Of a DNA stretch of 64,000 nucleotides, positions 33,701 to 46,300 are shown in pieces; within the stretch, counting starts at the first letter, position 1, and the number at the start of each line of letters is the position of its first letter. Source of the DNA: Steromphala cineraria (lineage: Eukaryota > Mollusca > Gastropoda > Trochida > Trochidae). The notes beneath the pieces were generated by a model, which saw only the letters and a program-made list of their open reading frames with translations, was not told where the DNA came from and searched no databases. The position numbers and the translations under genes are program-made. The stretch is taken from NCBI GenBank assembly GCA_916613615.1, contig OU744720.1, positions 77,589,338 to 77,653,337 on the forward strand, in the 5' to 3' direction.

Positions 33701-36700
33701 GAAGAATCTTACTCGACTTTTGCCAGCACTTCAGGAGTGTCGGACTTCCATGCATCTGTAGTACAATAAACTCTGACTTCCTGTTGCCAGACTGTGCTGA
33801 TCCTTCCTTCTGAATATGAGTATTAAAGGTTCATGGGGACTTATAGCTCATTCTTGAACCTATCAATCAAACGATGACCTAGAACTTACTTCGATAAACC
33901 GCCAATCCGCCCAGAGGGAGCTAATCAAAGACAAATTTAGTCAACTGCGTTTGAAAATTTTTGCATCTCTCTTCTGATTTCTTCACATCTTGCCAAGTTT
34001 TGCCAAAAGGTGTATTACTAGTTTGAATTACAACGAATTTTTTCATTGAACTATATTTCATATCTTCCTTAATTTAATTATACACCATCCACATGTGTTT
34101 GCACGATTGCCGTTTAATCTCTTGAAACTTATGTGTTATAGGTTACCACAGCCAAAAATAGACAGTAGGAACATAACATGCGGTAACAAAATAACGCACA
34201 TAAAAGTGTTTTAAAGATGAGATGCTATTTATATTTTATCAGTAACAGTTGAATTCTCGAAATTCAACTCACTTTTTAGCAAATACTAGAATATTCCATG
34301 AAATCAATATCATAATATAAGATTAAAATTTTCAAAAAATTTTGAAACGTATTTTCAACATTATTATACTATGCATGCCATGCTATGATAGTAGATATAA
34401 TCAGCCGGTCACAATGGTTCAGTGAAAAATGACACGATAAAGAAAATAGTGCATTAAAACGAGTTAAAAGATGATATCAAGATAAGACACAAAATTTAAG
34501 ATTATAATAGTAAACAAAATGACAGGATGCTTTCATAAATAAATAATAATAAACAAATAAATCAATTTCCTTAAATAATAAATGAGGGTATTAGCTGCGG
34601 ATATATTATGAAAGGATTGTAGCCCCATTTCCATATCAAAATATGCGTATGATAAAGACCAGAAAATATATACATTTAAAATGACATGAATGTGTGATGC
34701 AATTGGTAGACTCTAAACTTTGTCTTTGAAATAAAGAATATTGAATAATAAAATTACTTACGTTAATACATTTGATCAACGATAGAGAATACAGCAATGA
34801 ATGTCAAATAATTCTTTTCTATTTTACAACATGTAAACATTATGGAATTTAAATTCAAACTAAACGAAAAAAAATGATTATCAGCTTCGTATATAAAAAC
34901 ATTTTAATATTACAATCTGTGATAATGTAGAGATCGATAAACAGAGATAATGAATGCATTCGTGTTAATTACCTCGGTTGTCGGAATCATAGTATCGTAA
35001 ACATGCACAAGGCCATGTATTTATCGACATGTACAAACATAGGGTTACTTTAAATCCTGTGAGTTTAACCGGAAACCATTACATCAGCAAAACGAGAAAG
35101 ACTAGCGACGAAAATGCAAATGGGGAGACGTAAAGAAAATAAAAATGGAAACGTGGTTATGCAAATGAAAACTATTTGCATAGGCAGACATTATGTGGCG
35201 GAAAAGACAACTTGGCGATTACCAGATGTCACGTGTATATTGATTTGCACCATGTTTAATACTAAGGCCATCATTGTCGTATGAATACAGTTACTCTGAA
35301 TGAATAAAGGTATGATTTTCCTCAGATTGGAAGTCCATCAGATGAAAAAAGTGCATCTTAAAATCCTTTAAGGGAAACTTTAATCTTCAATTCAATGACA
35401 ATTGAATGGACATGCAATTCCTCGTAAATTCCATAGATTAGTTTTTTGATATGTATTAATGAAATTATTATAATGGAAGTTTTAAAATGCATGTACTGTC
35501 AAACGTATACAAGAATGTCACGACAGTCTAAGTTGTACGCCGCCATGGAAAGAAACAATTTGATATTAGCTCTCATATGATATCTTTATCCCTACAAATA
35601 TTTCTGGCAGCAGTCGTACTTCTTAAGGGCACTTAAATCCGCGATACTAATTAGCTTAGTTAATAATACTTCGTCTTTAGATATAATGGGTAGGACACTT
35701 TGCACTGATAACATTCTAACTACAAAAGATAAGAAATATACAAAGAATTATCGTATAGGCAGATAACCTCTTATTTTCTGTCTCAATAGCCAATCCTAGA
35801 CACCAGGGTTCCGCGATTTACTTAATGGGCAATGCCCAACTTTGAGTTTCTCTTTAAGTCATACACAAGACGCCAAAATGATGTGCATAATTGCAGTATA
35901 GCGTTGTGAGGTCTGTTGTACACAGTTTGCATGAAAGAAGTGGCGGATGCAGAATGACGTTGTGTGCAAAACAATCACAACACGTCGACCTTTAAATCGT
36001 ACTCTACCAATCACATAAACCGACAAGATGCCGTTAACCGGGTCCATTATGTCGTAAGGCGATCTCAAGTAATTGCAGTGAATATCTTTGAAGGCATAAA
36101 TTCCACTTGTGGTGACAGCATACCAGTTTGTCCAAATCAAGGACTTGTTGATTGGTTAGACGTCTGAAGGAATCCGAGGGGGAAGCAATAAATATGCTAC
36201 TAATACAACATTTTACTGCTTAGTAGACTGTGCTTTCTGGCCATTAAGCGGATGACGTTACGTTTACAAGCCTCAGTGAAATAGCTGTCACTATATATAG
36301 CATCAGTCTGGTTATCATTTCCATATAATTTTCTTTTCACTCCAAATTGTATCTTGAATCTGCTATTATCTTATCAGTGTATATTGAATCAACTGTCTAC
36401 AAAGTTTGCTAATATTTGGCCGTCTGGATACCAAAACCGGAAACAAGAAGCTTCTAAAGCAGCATTAACGTTACTCTAATCTTGGTACGTTTCAATATAT
36501 TTGACAGAGAACAATCTACATGATCGACTTGCATCCATCGTAAAAGTGACTCGCATTTCAATCGTTCAGTGGCCTTTTGATGTCTCATTGGTCCAACACA
36601 TTTAATATTATTCAGTTTAAGATGATAGTAAATGCCTTTCTTCCACATGTGTCTTGTTTCAGGATTCATCAGGTGCAGGGGTCATTTGTATTAAATTTAA

Positions 36701-37777
36701 ATCGAAAATTAAGAAAAATTATTATTTATTATTTTTTTCTGGGACTAAAATGTTAGTCTATCAAAGAAGCAGTCTGGTAAAGAAGGGAATTCCCTTATCA
36801 AATAGAATTGTATATACATTCCATGTTTTTCTATAAACGCGCATTTTTCTGTCAACTATTTTTTTACAACGTTATTTGTATTTTCGGTCTTTGTTTTTGG
36901 AATATAATACACATTTTAAAAAAAACTTTGTACATAATGAACAAGAAAATCATCTTAAATGAATAAACTTATATCAAAAGGTCCAAACCTTTTTGTAAAT
37001 TCAAAACTGAATCTAACTAAACGTTATGCTAACAACATTGAGCTGAAATGCTTTACAAATATTATAGTAATCATTGACTCCTGATGTTTTGTATATTTGT
37101 TAAAAATACAAAATATTACATTCACAACGAGCCTAATGCTTTATCAACATCTTAAAACATCCTTAATGCAAATAAGAACATAAATGCAAATTAGAACATA
37201 AATGCAAGATGAATACAGCCTACAGAATGATGCGTGTCATCTAAATTCGTTTAACAAAGTTCTTCAAACATCTAAAGCTTTCCTTGACACGTGTGAATTT
37301 GTACTTCATGTGTTTGGATGCGCATAAATATTTCAGATCCCATGCTGAGGACTGTTTCTAAGCTACCTCATCGAATGAGGAAGAAGCAGAAGACGCTGTA
37401 AATCAGTTAGATGTCTCCTCGTCAGAAGCAAGAGGTATTACTAGACATCATTGGCCCGGCGTTGATAAGGAACTTCAATGCTGAGACCCCATCGAAAATT
37501 GGTCGATAAACAACTTCAACTGATTCTGTATGAATAATAAATAAATGCAAGAGTTGCATGGGAATCAAACTGAATATCCGATTTGATTCATCTTCGTCCG
37601 AATATTATCCTAATACTTCGTCAAGGTGCTCCAACGCCCTTTGAAAGCAATGCATTGATGCATACATAATTCTGTCCCAACTACTCAATCACTTGAGTTA
37701 TCTTTTAAAAGTTGATATATTCAAGATATATTGGCAATATGACATGACATGGACCTGGATTGGTAACATGAAATGCT
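24733..37777. other. Host DNA without a recognisable gene
   Basis: About 13 kb of AT-rich sequence. ORFs are under 95 codons, not organised as exons, and match nothing I know. A degenerate run of CCTAA-like words (ACCCTAATCC, AACCCAAAG, CAAACCCTAACTC) lies at about 27,735-27,820. If the potassium channel gene extends leftwards, much of this could be intron or intergenic DNA. I could not identify a further exon. Confidence 0.4.
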
Positions 37778-38230
37778 GTTTCAGTTAAATACTTCGTAAT
37801 CAAATGTTATGAAGTAAAGGGCGTGGCCTTTCAGTTTAACACTTCTTCATCATAGGTTATGAAGTAAAGGCCGATCTCTTTCAGCTTAACACTTCTTTAT
37901 TATATGTAATGAAGTAAATTGCGATGCCTTTCAGTTTAATACTTCTTTCAATATATTATGAAGTAATTTCGATGCCTTTCAGTTTAATACTTCTTTACCA
38001 TATGTTATGAAGTAAAGGCCGATGTCTTTCAGTTTAACACTTCTTAATCATATGTAATGAAGTAAATTGCGATGCCTTTCAGTCTAATACTTCTTTATCA
38101 TATGTAATTAAGTAAATTGCGACGCCTTTCAGTTTAACATTTCTTTATCATATGTTATGAATTACATTGCGACGCCTTTCAGTTTAACACTTCGTTATCA
38201 TATGTTATACAGTAAAAGGCGATGCCTCCT
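37778..38230. repeat. Minisatellite, 50-bp unit, about 9 copies
   Basis: The phrase CCTTTCAGTTTAACACTTC recurs about every 50 bp (about 37,778, 37,827, 37,877, 37,927, 37,974, 38,024, 38,074, 38,124, 38,174). Each is followed by ATCATATGTTATGAAGTAAA and GCGATG. Copies differ at several positions and one is about 47 bp. Confidence 0.95.
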
Positions 38231-38439
38231 TACTCTCATCAATTTGCAAATGGCAAAATAATGACATTTTATGTTTATTCAAATGTCGGTCATAAACAGA
38301 GATCGATCTGTTTGCCAACACCAAGATGGTTATTCAAGCATCACGCAAACTACACATGACTCTATAAATAATAAATTGAGATATTGAAATGCTTTTTCCA
38401 AATGGATTACAAACCAATTGATACTAATGCGTTTATCCG

Positions 38440-38515
38440 TTTACCAAGCTTAGTGTAGTGGTAACAGATTCTGGTTGTCTACTCCTTATACAACATGGGA
38501 GACCATCCATTTTAA
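38440..38515 (+). repeat. tRNA-like fragment, probably a degraded SINE head
   Basis: AGCTTAGTGTAGTGGTAACA resembles a polymerase III A box with the D-arm of a tRNA. It is followed by TGGTTGTCTACTCC and CATGGGAGACC, where the B box would be expected. The B box is poor (GAGACCATCC instead of GGTTCGAATCC), so this is neither an intact tRNA gene nor an intact promoter. Confidence 0.35.
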
Positions 38516-38520
38516 CCCAA

Positions 38521-41500
38521 AAGCACTTTATTCTTCATGATAATGGACGAGATACCATCGACAAAGAACCAAATAAAAACTGACATTTCATTATATGAAC
38601 CCTTAGACATTAATGCCATGTGATAAATGAAAACGTTCAGTAGTTATTTTTTCATTGAACAACTAGATTCGTCTGCAAATGTATGCTGTATTGATGGTTT
38701 CCATAACAACTACATTTACCCAGAATGGAAGTGACAGTTGAGAAGAGATCAAACCTAAGATATTGAATCATACTCAAACGATGGATAACAGAAAACTCCA
38801 GAACTGTCAAAATATACTTTAAAAAAGAGATAATGTCGAAACCCGAAAACTGAAACAAGTACTGTACATGATGGCGTCAAAAACTTTGTTTTCAAAAGTC
38901 ACCTCTGAATATAACTGATAATTAACAAAAAGTCATATCAAGTTTGCAACAATAATTTTTGTTGCGATTATTTATTTAGGAATCAGTGAAGGTTAAAGAA
39001 TGTAGAAGCAACACGTTAACGGAATGAGGAAGCTTCCCATTCCATCCATGTGTTGATGAAATAGGAAGTAGAACGTGAGGTCTCATGTGTTAGACGGGAG
39101 ACGCGAGCAGCTTCAGAAGTAGCAAAAAGAACATCTTCATCTTGATCATCTATGGGAGAGATCAATCCCTTTGCCTTCAAGTGGCCAGAGAGTTCTCTCC
39201 GGCAACACATCTAATCCGCACGTGTTACAACTACCAACATACACGACTGATTGCCTTGCTCGATGCCATGCAATATCTTCCTGCTAATAGAGTAAAAGTC
39301 AAAAATAAATTTCACTAATCATCTGTAAATGATATGTGTCACAGTGACAGGAAGAGAAATATTTCCTTTCAGTCGGGTAGCATTGGACGGCTGGCGGTTT
39401 TTCGCTTCACGGAGTATGTGATTCTGGATATCAGACACCACACTTCTCCTGTGTGAATCGATCACTTCACACTACCATTAATAGAATTCTCACCAAGTTC
39501 GGAAATTGGCAGCTCAATAAATTTGAAGATTTCAAAGATTGCACTGAAGATGCGTAAAGGAATACCGATAGTAATGTTACTGGATGAATGGGATGACGCT
39601 TGACGGATCATTGTGAATTACATGCAGAACGAGTAGCAACGCTTATTTAATCCTGAAATCCTTAAATGTGTCTGAAACCTCTTGCGCCTCCAGCGATATC
39701 ATTTATGTCATAGCTACAAATTTAATTTGTACAATCTAAATACATACAACGCACACCTTTACCCGCCTTCGGGTTCCATTTGCTCATATTATTAATTCAA
39801 AGGAGAGGAAAATATTGTCTTAAGTGAAGTTATCTGAATAATTAAAATTCAACTTCACCTGCTCTCTGCAAGTTGTTTCGTTCCTAATTGAAGCTCACGT
39901 TGAAGGCTGATAACAAATGACTGTTCACCTTCATCAATAACAAATCCGATTTCTTTAACGGAGTAATTCAAGATGAAGAGGCAACTAGGAAGCCGCACTT
40001 ACAAGAAATTGATTGCCATTGACGACCGGTGTATTTTTGCGATTCAAATTATTCAAGACCGGTTATTCTTTGTTCAGGAAAAGAATGCAGGGAACAATGA
40101 AGAATGGCTCCAATGGTTTCTCCCAGAAAGGAGCTTACATCAAAGACCCCTTGCTTCTATATTTAGGATCATAAACGATTCTACAAATTGGCACTTGATA
40201 AAAGTAATTTATCTGCCGGCAGAGTTGCACATGGCGGGCCTGCTACACACACACTTCATTCCTCTTGTGCTTCAAGTGCCTGAGTACTCTTCTACATTTC
40301 TCTACTGTAGATCTGTAGACTGGAAATATGACGTCTTATATGGCTTTTTTTTAAATATCGAAAAATAAGAATCAAAGTCTGGATTATTTACGAAATCTGC
40401 GAATATTTTTTTCAAAGACTATCGTCGTTGAAAATTTTACCGATAAATCTATAATCCGAAAAAAATAATAAAAAGGGGTTTCTAAATCTTAGATCAAGCT
40501 CTATTGAGTTCATAGGAACTTGCTTTTATTTTTAACTTAATCTAAAGTCTGGATGTCGTTTTCACTAAGAAAACTGATATCTGATTTCCTCACGACCAAA
40601 GTCGATTATGATATCGTATTCAAAACAATACAAAACCGAGTTCAAGTGTTTAAATCATGAAAATATTACGTGCCATTCAAGGACACCCTTTTAAGATCTT
40701 TCAAACTCTTTCTCACTCAAAATGACACATTTGCTGAAACATGTCAGGGAAAAATAATTTTATATTCAAAATCTTGTTATTACGAATTATAGTTATTGTA
40801 TTCTTTAAATACAGAACGGGGTGCTTATAATACTATAATGATAATTAAGAAAGTTTATTTACAGTCTTAATAGGGACCTCTTGTATCTAGAGTGTTGTTT
40901 TGTTCAATTTTGTAGACTTTGATATACCATAACACAAACCTGCCGTTCATTATAGACATTTCGAATCACATATAATTGAAGTATTATTTGATAACATGTT
41001 GTCGATCTCCACTATCGTATGTGCTGTTATTTGTTAATAACAACACGAAGCTCTATCCTTCATAAAACATACTTTTACTCCTAACTATCTAACAGTGTAG
41101 AGTAGTATCTAACAGTTGTGCTTTTCCATACTGATTTAAAGTATATTGTTAAACTATTTTACAATATGCATTTATAACTTTGCATATTTTTTGTCCTTCA
41201 GAAAAGTATTGATTGCAAATGAGGTCGGAATCTACATTTCATTCCTAAATTGAGATTTTTCTCCATCTATTACGTTCACATTCACATTACCATAATGACA
41301 TTCTTTTTATTTTCGACCAATAAATTGCTTTTATTTATTAGTAAGGCATTGTGTGGATATGAATATTAGGCCATTGGTTTTCTGGGCTAAATGACTCTAC
41401 GTCTCGTACAGGGATATTGGTGGTGTTGTAAATGGAAATGATCCATTCCCATGTCGTACCGCTTGGTCTACTAAAGAGGGAATCGGGGTGATTACACCAA

Positions 41501-42595
41501 CGGTGAACCAGTAGCTACATAGTGGTCTACAGAATGGGCCTATACCATCAAGGGCAATAACCAGCAACCATGGCAGTTTGGAACGATACATAGAGTACTG
41601 CCTGACATTATTTTATTGACTTTCAATCAAGGTATCATATTACTCTATTTCCATAACCTTGATTAAACTAGATATATTTTATCATATTGCAATGTCTGTT
41701 TTTTAATCTACATAAAAAGGAAGAAATATTTTTGGATACTCTGTACCTATCTTATGAAAATGATATAACTGAGAAAGATTGATGTCTAAACAATCATTTT
41801 AGAAAACATTACTTCATTAATATGTAATTATTTAAAATGTATTCGGTCACTTCGAAATAAACCACAATAGAGTGTTTCAAGTGTTACAGCATAACTTATT
41901 TTTTCAATATCATTTTCAATATTCTGTAAACTGAGAAGTCAAGGGGTGACGTATAACATGGTGTATCTTGCCACAATCAATGTGCTGTGAAACTCAGGAT
42001 GTATATCGTTGGGACGAGACTAATTGCAAGTGCGCATGTTTACATACCTCACGGTTGAGTTGGTCCAAATTGGATTCAGACCGTGAAATTAACATGGATA
42101 GGCCTATGTTATTCTTCCCTAGCCGAGTTTCTTCCGACTGATTGGTTTTGAATCTGACCCGATCAAGCGAACATTTTTACACTGGTGACAGCTGATATGA
42201 ACGTAAGCGATACAGTCCTGTTCATTCTGCTATATCATACCATTGAAACAACTATGTAGGCCAATGTGATTGTCATGGTTAATGCAAATGCATAAAAAAA
42301 AAAACTTGGTTAATGAAGTTTAACATTGATGAGTCGCGAATTAAAAGTAGTATAATTTTTTAGAAGTGAAGAACATGTTAATGCACTAGCATAACCGTAA
42401 TTAGTGGTAGAAGCTGCAGAAAAAGCCGTGGTATGAGAAGAAGAAGCAGCAGCCAAATCAACAACAACAGCAAGATGGTGGATTAAGAAACAGTAATGAC
42501 AATTGAATAACTAGAACTATAAAATATATCATATGACATTGGCGATCTTGGGTAGTTGCAACCACAACAGGGAGAAGTAAATTTATATTGTCATA
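38521..42595. other. Host DNA without a recognisable gene
   Basis: About 4 kb in which I see no exon, RNA gene or clear repeat. The longest frame, 131 codons at 39,973-40,368 on the plus strand, has no motif I can recognise and no other coding support. Confidence 0.4.
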
Positions 42596-42599
42596 CAAG

Positions 42600-42870
42600 C
42601 GGCAGCGGCTGTAGTCGTCGTCGTCGTAGAAGTAGAAGTAGTAGTAGTAGTAGTGGTAGTGCAGAAGCATTAAAAGTAGTAATATGTGAAGTAGTAGTAG
42701 TAGTAGTAGTAATAATAGAAGTAGCAGTGCAGTAGCATTAAAAGTAGTAATAATAGTAGTAGTAGTAGTAGTAGTAGTAGTAGAAAGGGTATTGGTAGGT
42801 CATGGATTTGTGGTAGAAGAAGAAGTAGTTCTAGTAGTTGAAGAAGCATGGTTTGCTAAGTGAGTTCAAC
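42600..42870. repeat. Interrupted (AGT)n-rich microsatellite
   Basis: Runs of GTAGTAGTAGTAGTAGTAG lie at about 42,625-42,660, 42,690-42,712 and 42,750-42,782, separated by AGAAGTAGCAGTGCAGTAGC and similar phrases. GCAGTAGCATTAAAAGTAGT occurs twice in related form (about 42,664 and 42,729), so the tract also grew by larger duplications. Confidence 0.9.
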
Positions 42871-43054
42871 AAAAAGATTTTAATTTAAAGTCACAATGGA
42901 AGCAGAAGTGGATGCCTCGGTAATATGTTTACTGTTACCACTTAAAATAGAATAGAAGTATCAGAAACGACAATAGTCAAAGTAGTTATTGATTTAGCTG
43001 TTGTAGTAAAAGAAGAAGAAATTGTGGTTGGATAAATCTTTAGTTTTAACATAA

Positions 43055-43267
43055 ACAACAAATGTAGTAGTAGTAGTAAAAGTAAAAGCAGCAATAGTAG
43101 CAGCAGTAGTAGAAGTAGTAGTAGTAGTAGTAGTGGTGGTAGTAGAAGAAGTAGTAGTAGTAGAAGTAGTAGTAGTAGAAGTAGTAGTAGTAGTAGTGGT
43201 AATAGTAGAAGTAGTAGTAGTAGTAGTAGAAGTAAATGCAGCAGCAGTAGTAGTAGTAGTAGTAGCT

Positions 43268-43303
<36 letters not shown>

Positions 43304-43312
43304 CAACGAAAA
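43055..43312. repeat. (AGT)n-rich microsatellite, about 250 bp
   Basis: An almost pure trinucleotide tract of AGT with interspersed AGA, AGC and GGT triplets. It is open in several frames and gives artificial poly-Val, poly-Tyr and poly-Thr translations, which are not evidence of a gene. Confidence 0.95.
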
Positions 43313-46300
43313 AATAGAAGCAAATCGATTGGAGGAAACTCTTCTTGACGTACCGTCATCAGTGAAGTCTGATGTGAAATAACAAGGCCAATGACCGACT
43401 AACAAAGTAGCCTGTATTGACCTAGCGCTTTTGGCGCCTCAATTCAACAAGTGGTCAACATCAAACGTCAATTTAACTTCCCGGCATTAGAACACTGCTG
43501 GATCCTATTCCCTGCTTTACTTTAACTGATACATTATCTTATTGATACTCGTACTACTCAACACTGAACCAAATGCCGCGGACCTTTAACATCAGCATTT
43601 AACTTCTTTTTTTAATTTGTTTTATAACTAATCAGATACTTATTCATATCAATAATTATATTCAAACTATTTGCAATTCTATATCTCTTAACGAAATACG
43701 ATATATCTCACATTTCGTCTTTTGAATGAGACAAAAATGAAATATCGGAAGGTGCGTTATAAAGAATAAGTATAATGTATAACTGCAGTGTATAAGTTGC
43801 TTTGAGAGAAACAAAAATGAACAGTATTTCGGAATCGATCATCCACACGATAGGGTTCAAGTATATACAAATGGGAAGTAAATTATTAAAAGAAATTCAA
43901 CAGTTCTTCTGTAATCGACGTGGAAAGTTTCCATATAAACATGTTTTAGTTCTGCTCCAGAAATAATTGCACCACCCCCGTCCCCATCCAATTCCGCAGC
44001 CAAACCGTCCCAACATCCCACCCCATACCCCCATTGAATCCGCAGGGGTAGGAGAGTTACATAAAGAAAAAATTATTTGATAATAATAATTCATGTATCT
44101 ATCTATTTCTTGTATTTATTTTATATGTGTGAATGTGTTTAGATATCATGTTATATGTGTTGAATTGCTTAATAGTGTCCAAAGGCCATGTTTGGTCGGA
44201 CAACATGCAAATTTTATGCAGTGTGTTAACATGTTATCACGCATTGTTGTATGTTAAATAAAGAATTTTCTTCTTCTTTCATAAAGAATAAATCTTCAAC
44301 TAAACAGAGATGTAGCAGCAAGTGCAGTGTCTGTCAGTCTGATTTAATTAAGCACGGTGGCAGACAAGGCAGCTTCCTCATTACATAGACGTGTTATTTA
44401 TTACCATATAAATAACCCATATATTAATATGAACTCTACAGTCATAGTCTTAAAATAACGCTGTCATCCTTTGGGCGTCAGTTCTTATAACAAGACAGCC
44501 CGTAAAAGTCTTGGATATAATATAAGGTGAACATGATGATGTGCTGTTTATATCTGTATATTGTGCGAAAAACACGCGTCTTATCTTAATTAACGACCCA
44601 TTTGTTCATTCGTGGCTAAGAATAGACAATGATTCAGTCTTATATCAATTTCGTCTGATGCGCTATGAGTCTCAACCAAGTTCTTCGTCTTGCCAGTCAG
44701 GTTGCTACAAATAAACAGGAAAGTCGTTTCTCTCGTGTTGAAATAGTCTCTTGTAATTGAATGTTGAAATATTGCATCCGTTTCTCTGAAGTTTTTAAAT
44801 TGTTTGCAGATGAAGAAAAAAGACCTAATTTACTTATGTTATCTATGTTATCATTTCAGTTAAACCTCAAAGATATTTCACATATGGTTTTATGAGTTTT
44901 CATATTATCAATATTATATATAATGTATATAGATGTAAGTTAAATATACCCATTTGACATATTTGCCAAGGTACGGAAAGAAATCATCCCTCGGGGTCAA
45001 CATTGGGGAAATTAGGGCGTTAAGGTTGACGTAAGGTTTACATTTTTTTCATTTACTCGATCAATGCGTCGTTCCCTGGAGACTTAGAGTGAAGGCTGCA
45101 TCGCGTGAACTCGTCACTTGACAGCAACCTAGCATTATCATGGCAAAGTATCCTTTACGCTGGCCTCTAATCACTTGAAAATCCCCCAACTAATCCGCTT
45201 TGTATATGACCAGGTCCACAAGGAAACTACAAATAATCTTCATTGTCTCCGGCACGTTTAATGATTAAACTCTGACTACTCGAAAAATCTATTAATCATA
45301 TGTGTGCTTCTGCCTCGTCTTCTATCGCGCCAGACTTACAAGGCAACTTAATCTGCGATTAGTTAAAGTAACAAAGGTGAAGCTATTTGCATCGCTTGAT
45401 TATTGAAGGCATGCGAAACACCTGGTACCGGTAAGCTTGAAGATGGTCAGTCCACAAGAGCCTGGCATTCTTTCAACAAACGTGCTGTTGCAAACCTAGA
45501 TTTGCGATAGGAAAATCTGATTGCATCGGCATATTGATGCAAAGGAAATATGCGTCATTATAATGGTTACGAAACACGGTAACAAACCATTTAAACACGA
45601 AGAGGAACGATAGACAAATGTATGCATACCTAATCCGAAAATCCAGGGGGAAAAATTAACATCAATCAAATCAGAAATATAAACTCCAAATATGAAAATG
45701 TTTAAAGCCATAAATTGAAATTACTATCAAATATTTGTGGTTAATTGCACAAATTCCCACGTATGAAACTGCATTACTTAGCAGAAACTTCGATACGAAA
45801 ACAAACCGTTACAACAATTGATAACATGAATTATGAAAATCATGGTCAGCAACATGAATACTTCTTTGCAAAATCACATAGCGCACTATCCTACACGTGC
45901 AACAATAATCATCATTCCCCGAAAATATGAAGAGAGAGGCATGTTATTTATTATTTAAAGTGTTTCTTCATTTTCAATACATGAAGCTTTTAACAGAATG
46001 CAAGGTTATCATTGGCTATGCAGGTGCAGCGATGACTGAGATCATGGTAAACCATGACCTATCTAACCTGTTCCGAGAATAGAAAGAGAGTGGTTTACCA
46101 ACTTTTTTATATTTTCGTCACGTCACTTCAGTAATGAGACTTTAAACCATAGTTGAGGTAATCAATAGTTGCTCCTTGCTGTTAAGATATACAACTCAAA
46201 CAAGCTTACAGACAATTTACTGACTGAGTAGGATGTGCAGTGTGGTCTCAGTATTCCAGCCTAGATGTTTAGTAACAGAAGAGGACTCTAGGTCACCGCC

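Noticed and set aside
39973..40368. 131-codon ORF on the plus strand
   Set aside because: It is the longest frame in that region, but has no recognisable domain, splice context or codon signal that I can support.
42994..43405. ORFs of about 120 codons rich in Thr, Tyr or Val
   Set aside because: They are translations of the AGT microsatellite in several frames.
44050..44275. 3' end of a LINE, suggested by AAAGGCCATGTTTGGTCGG and AATAAAGAA
   Set aside because: The style fits a retrotransposon tail, but there is no coding remnant, tail repeat or second copy to confirm it.
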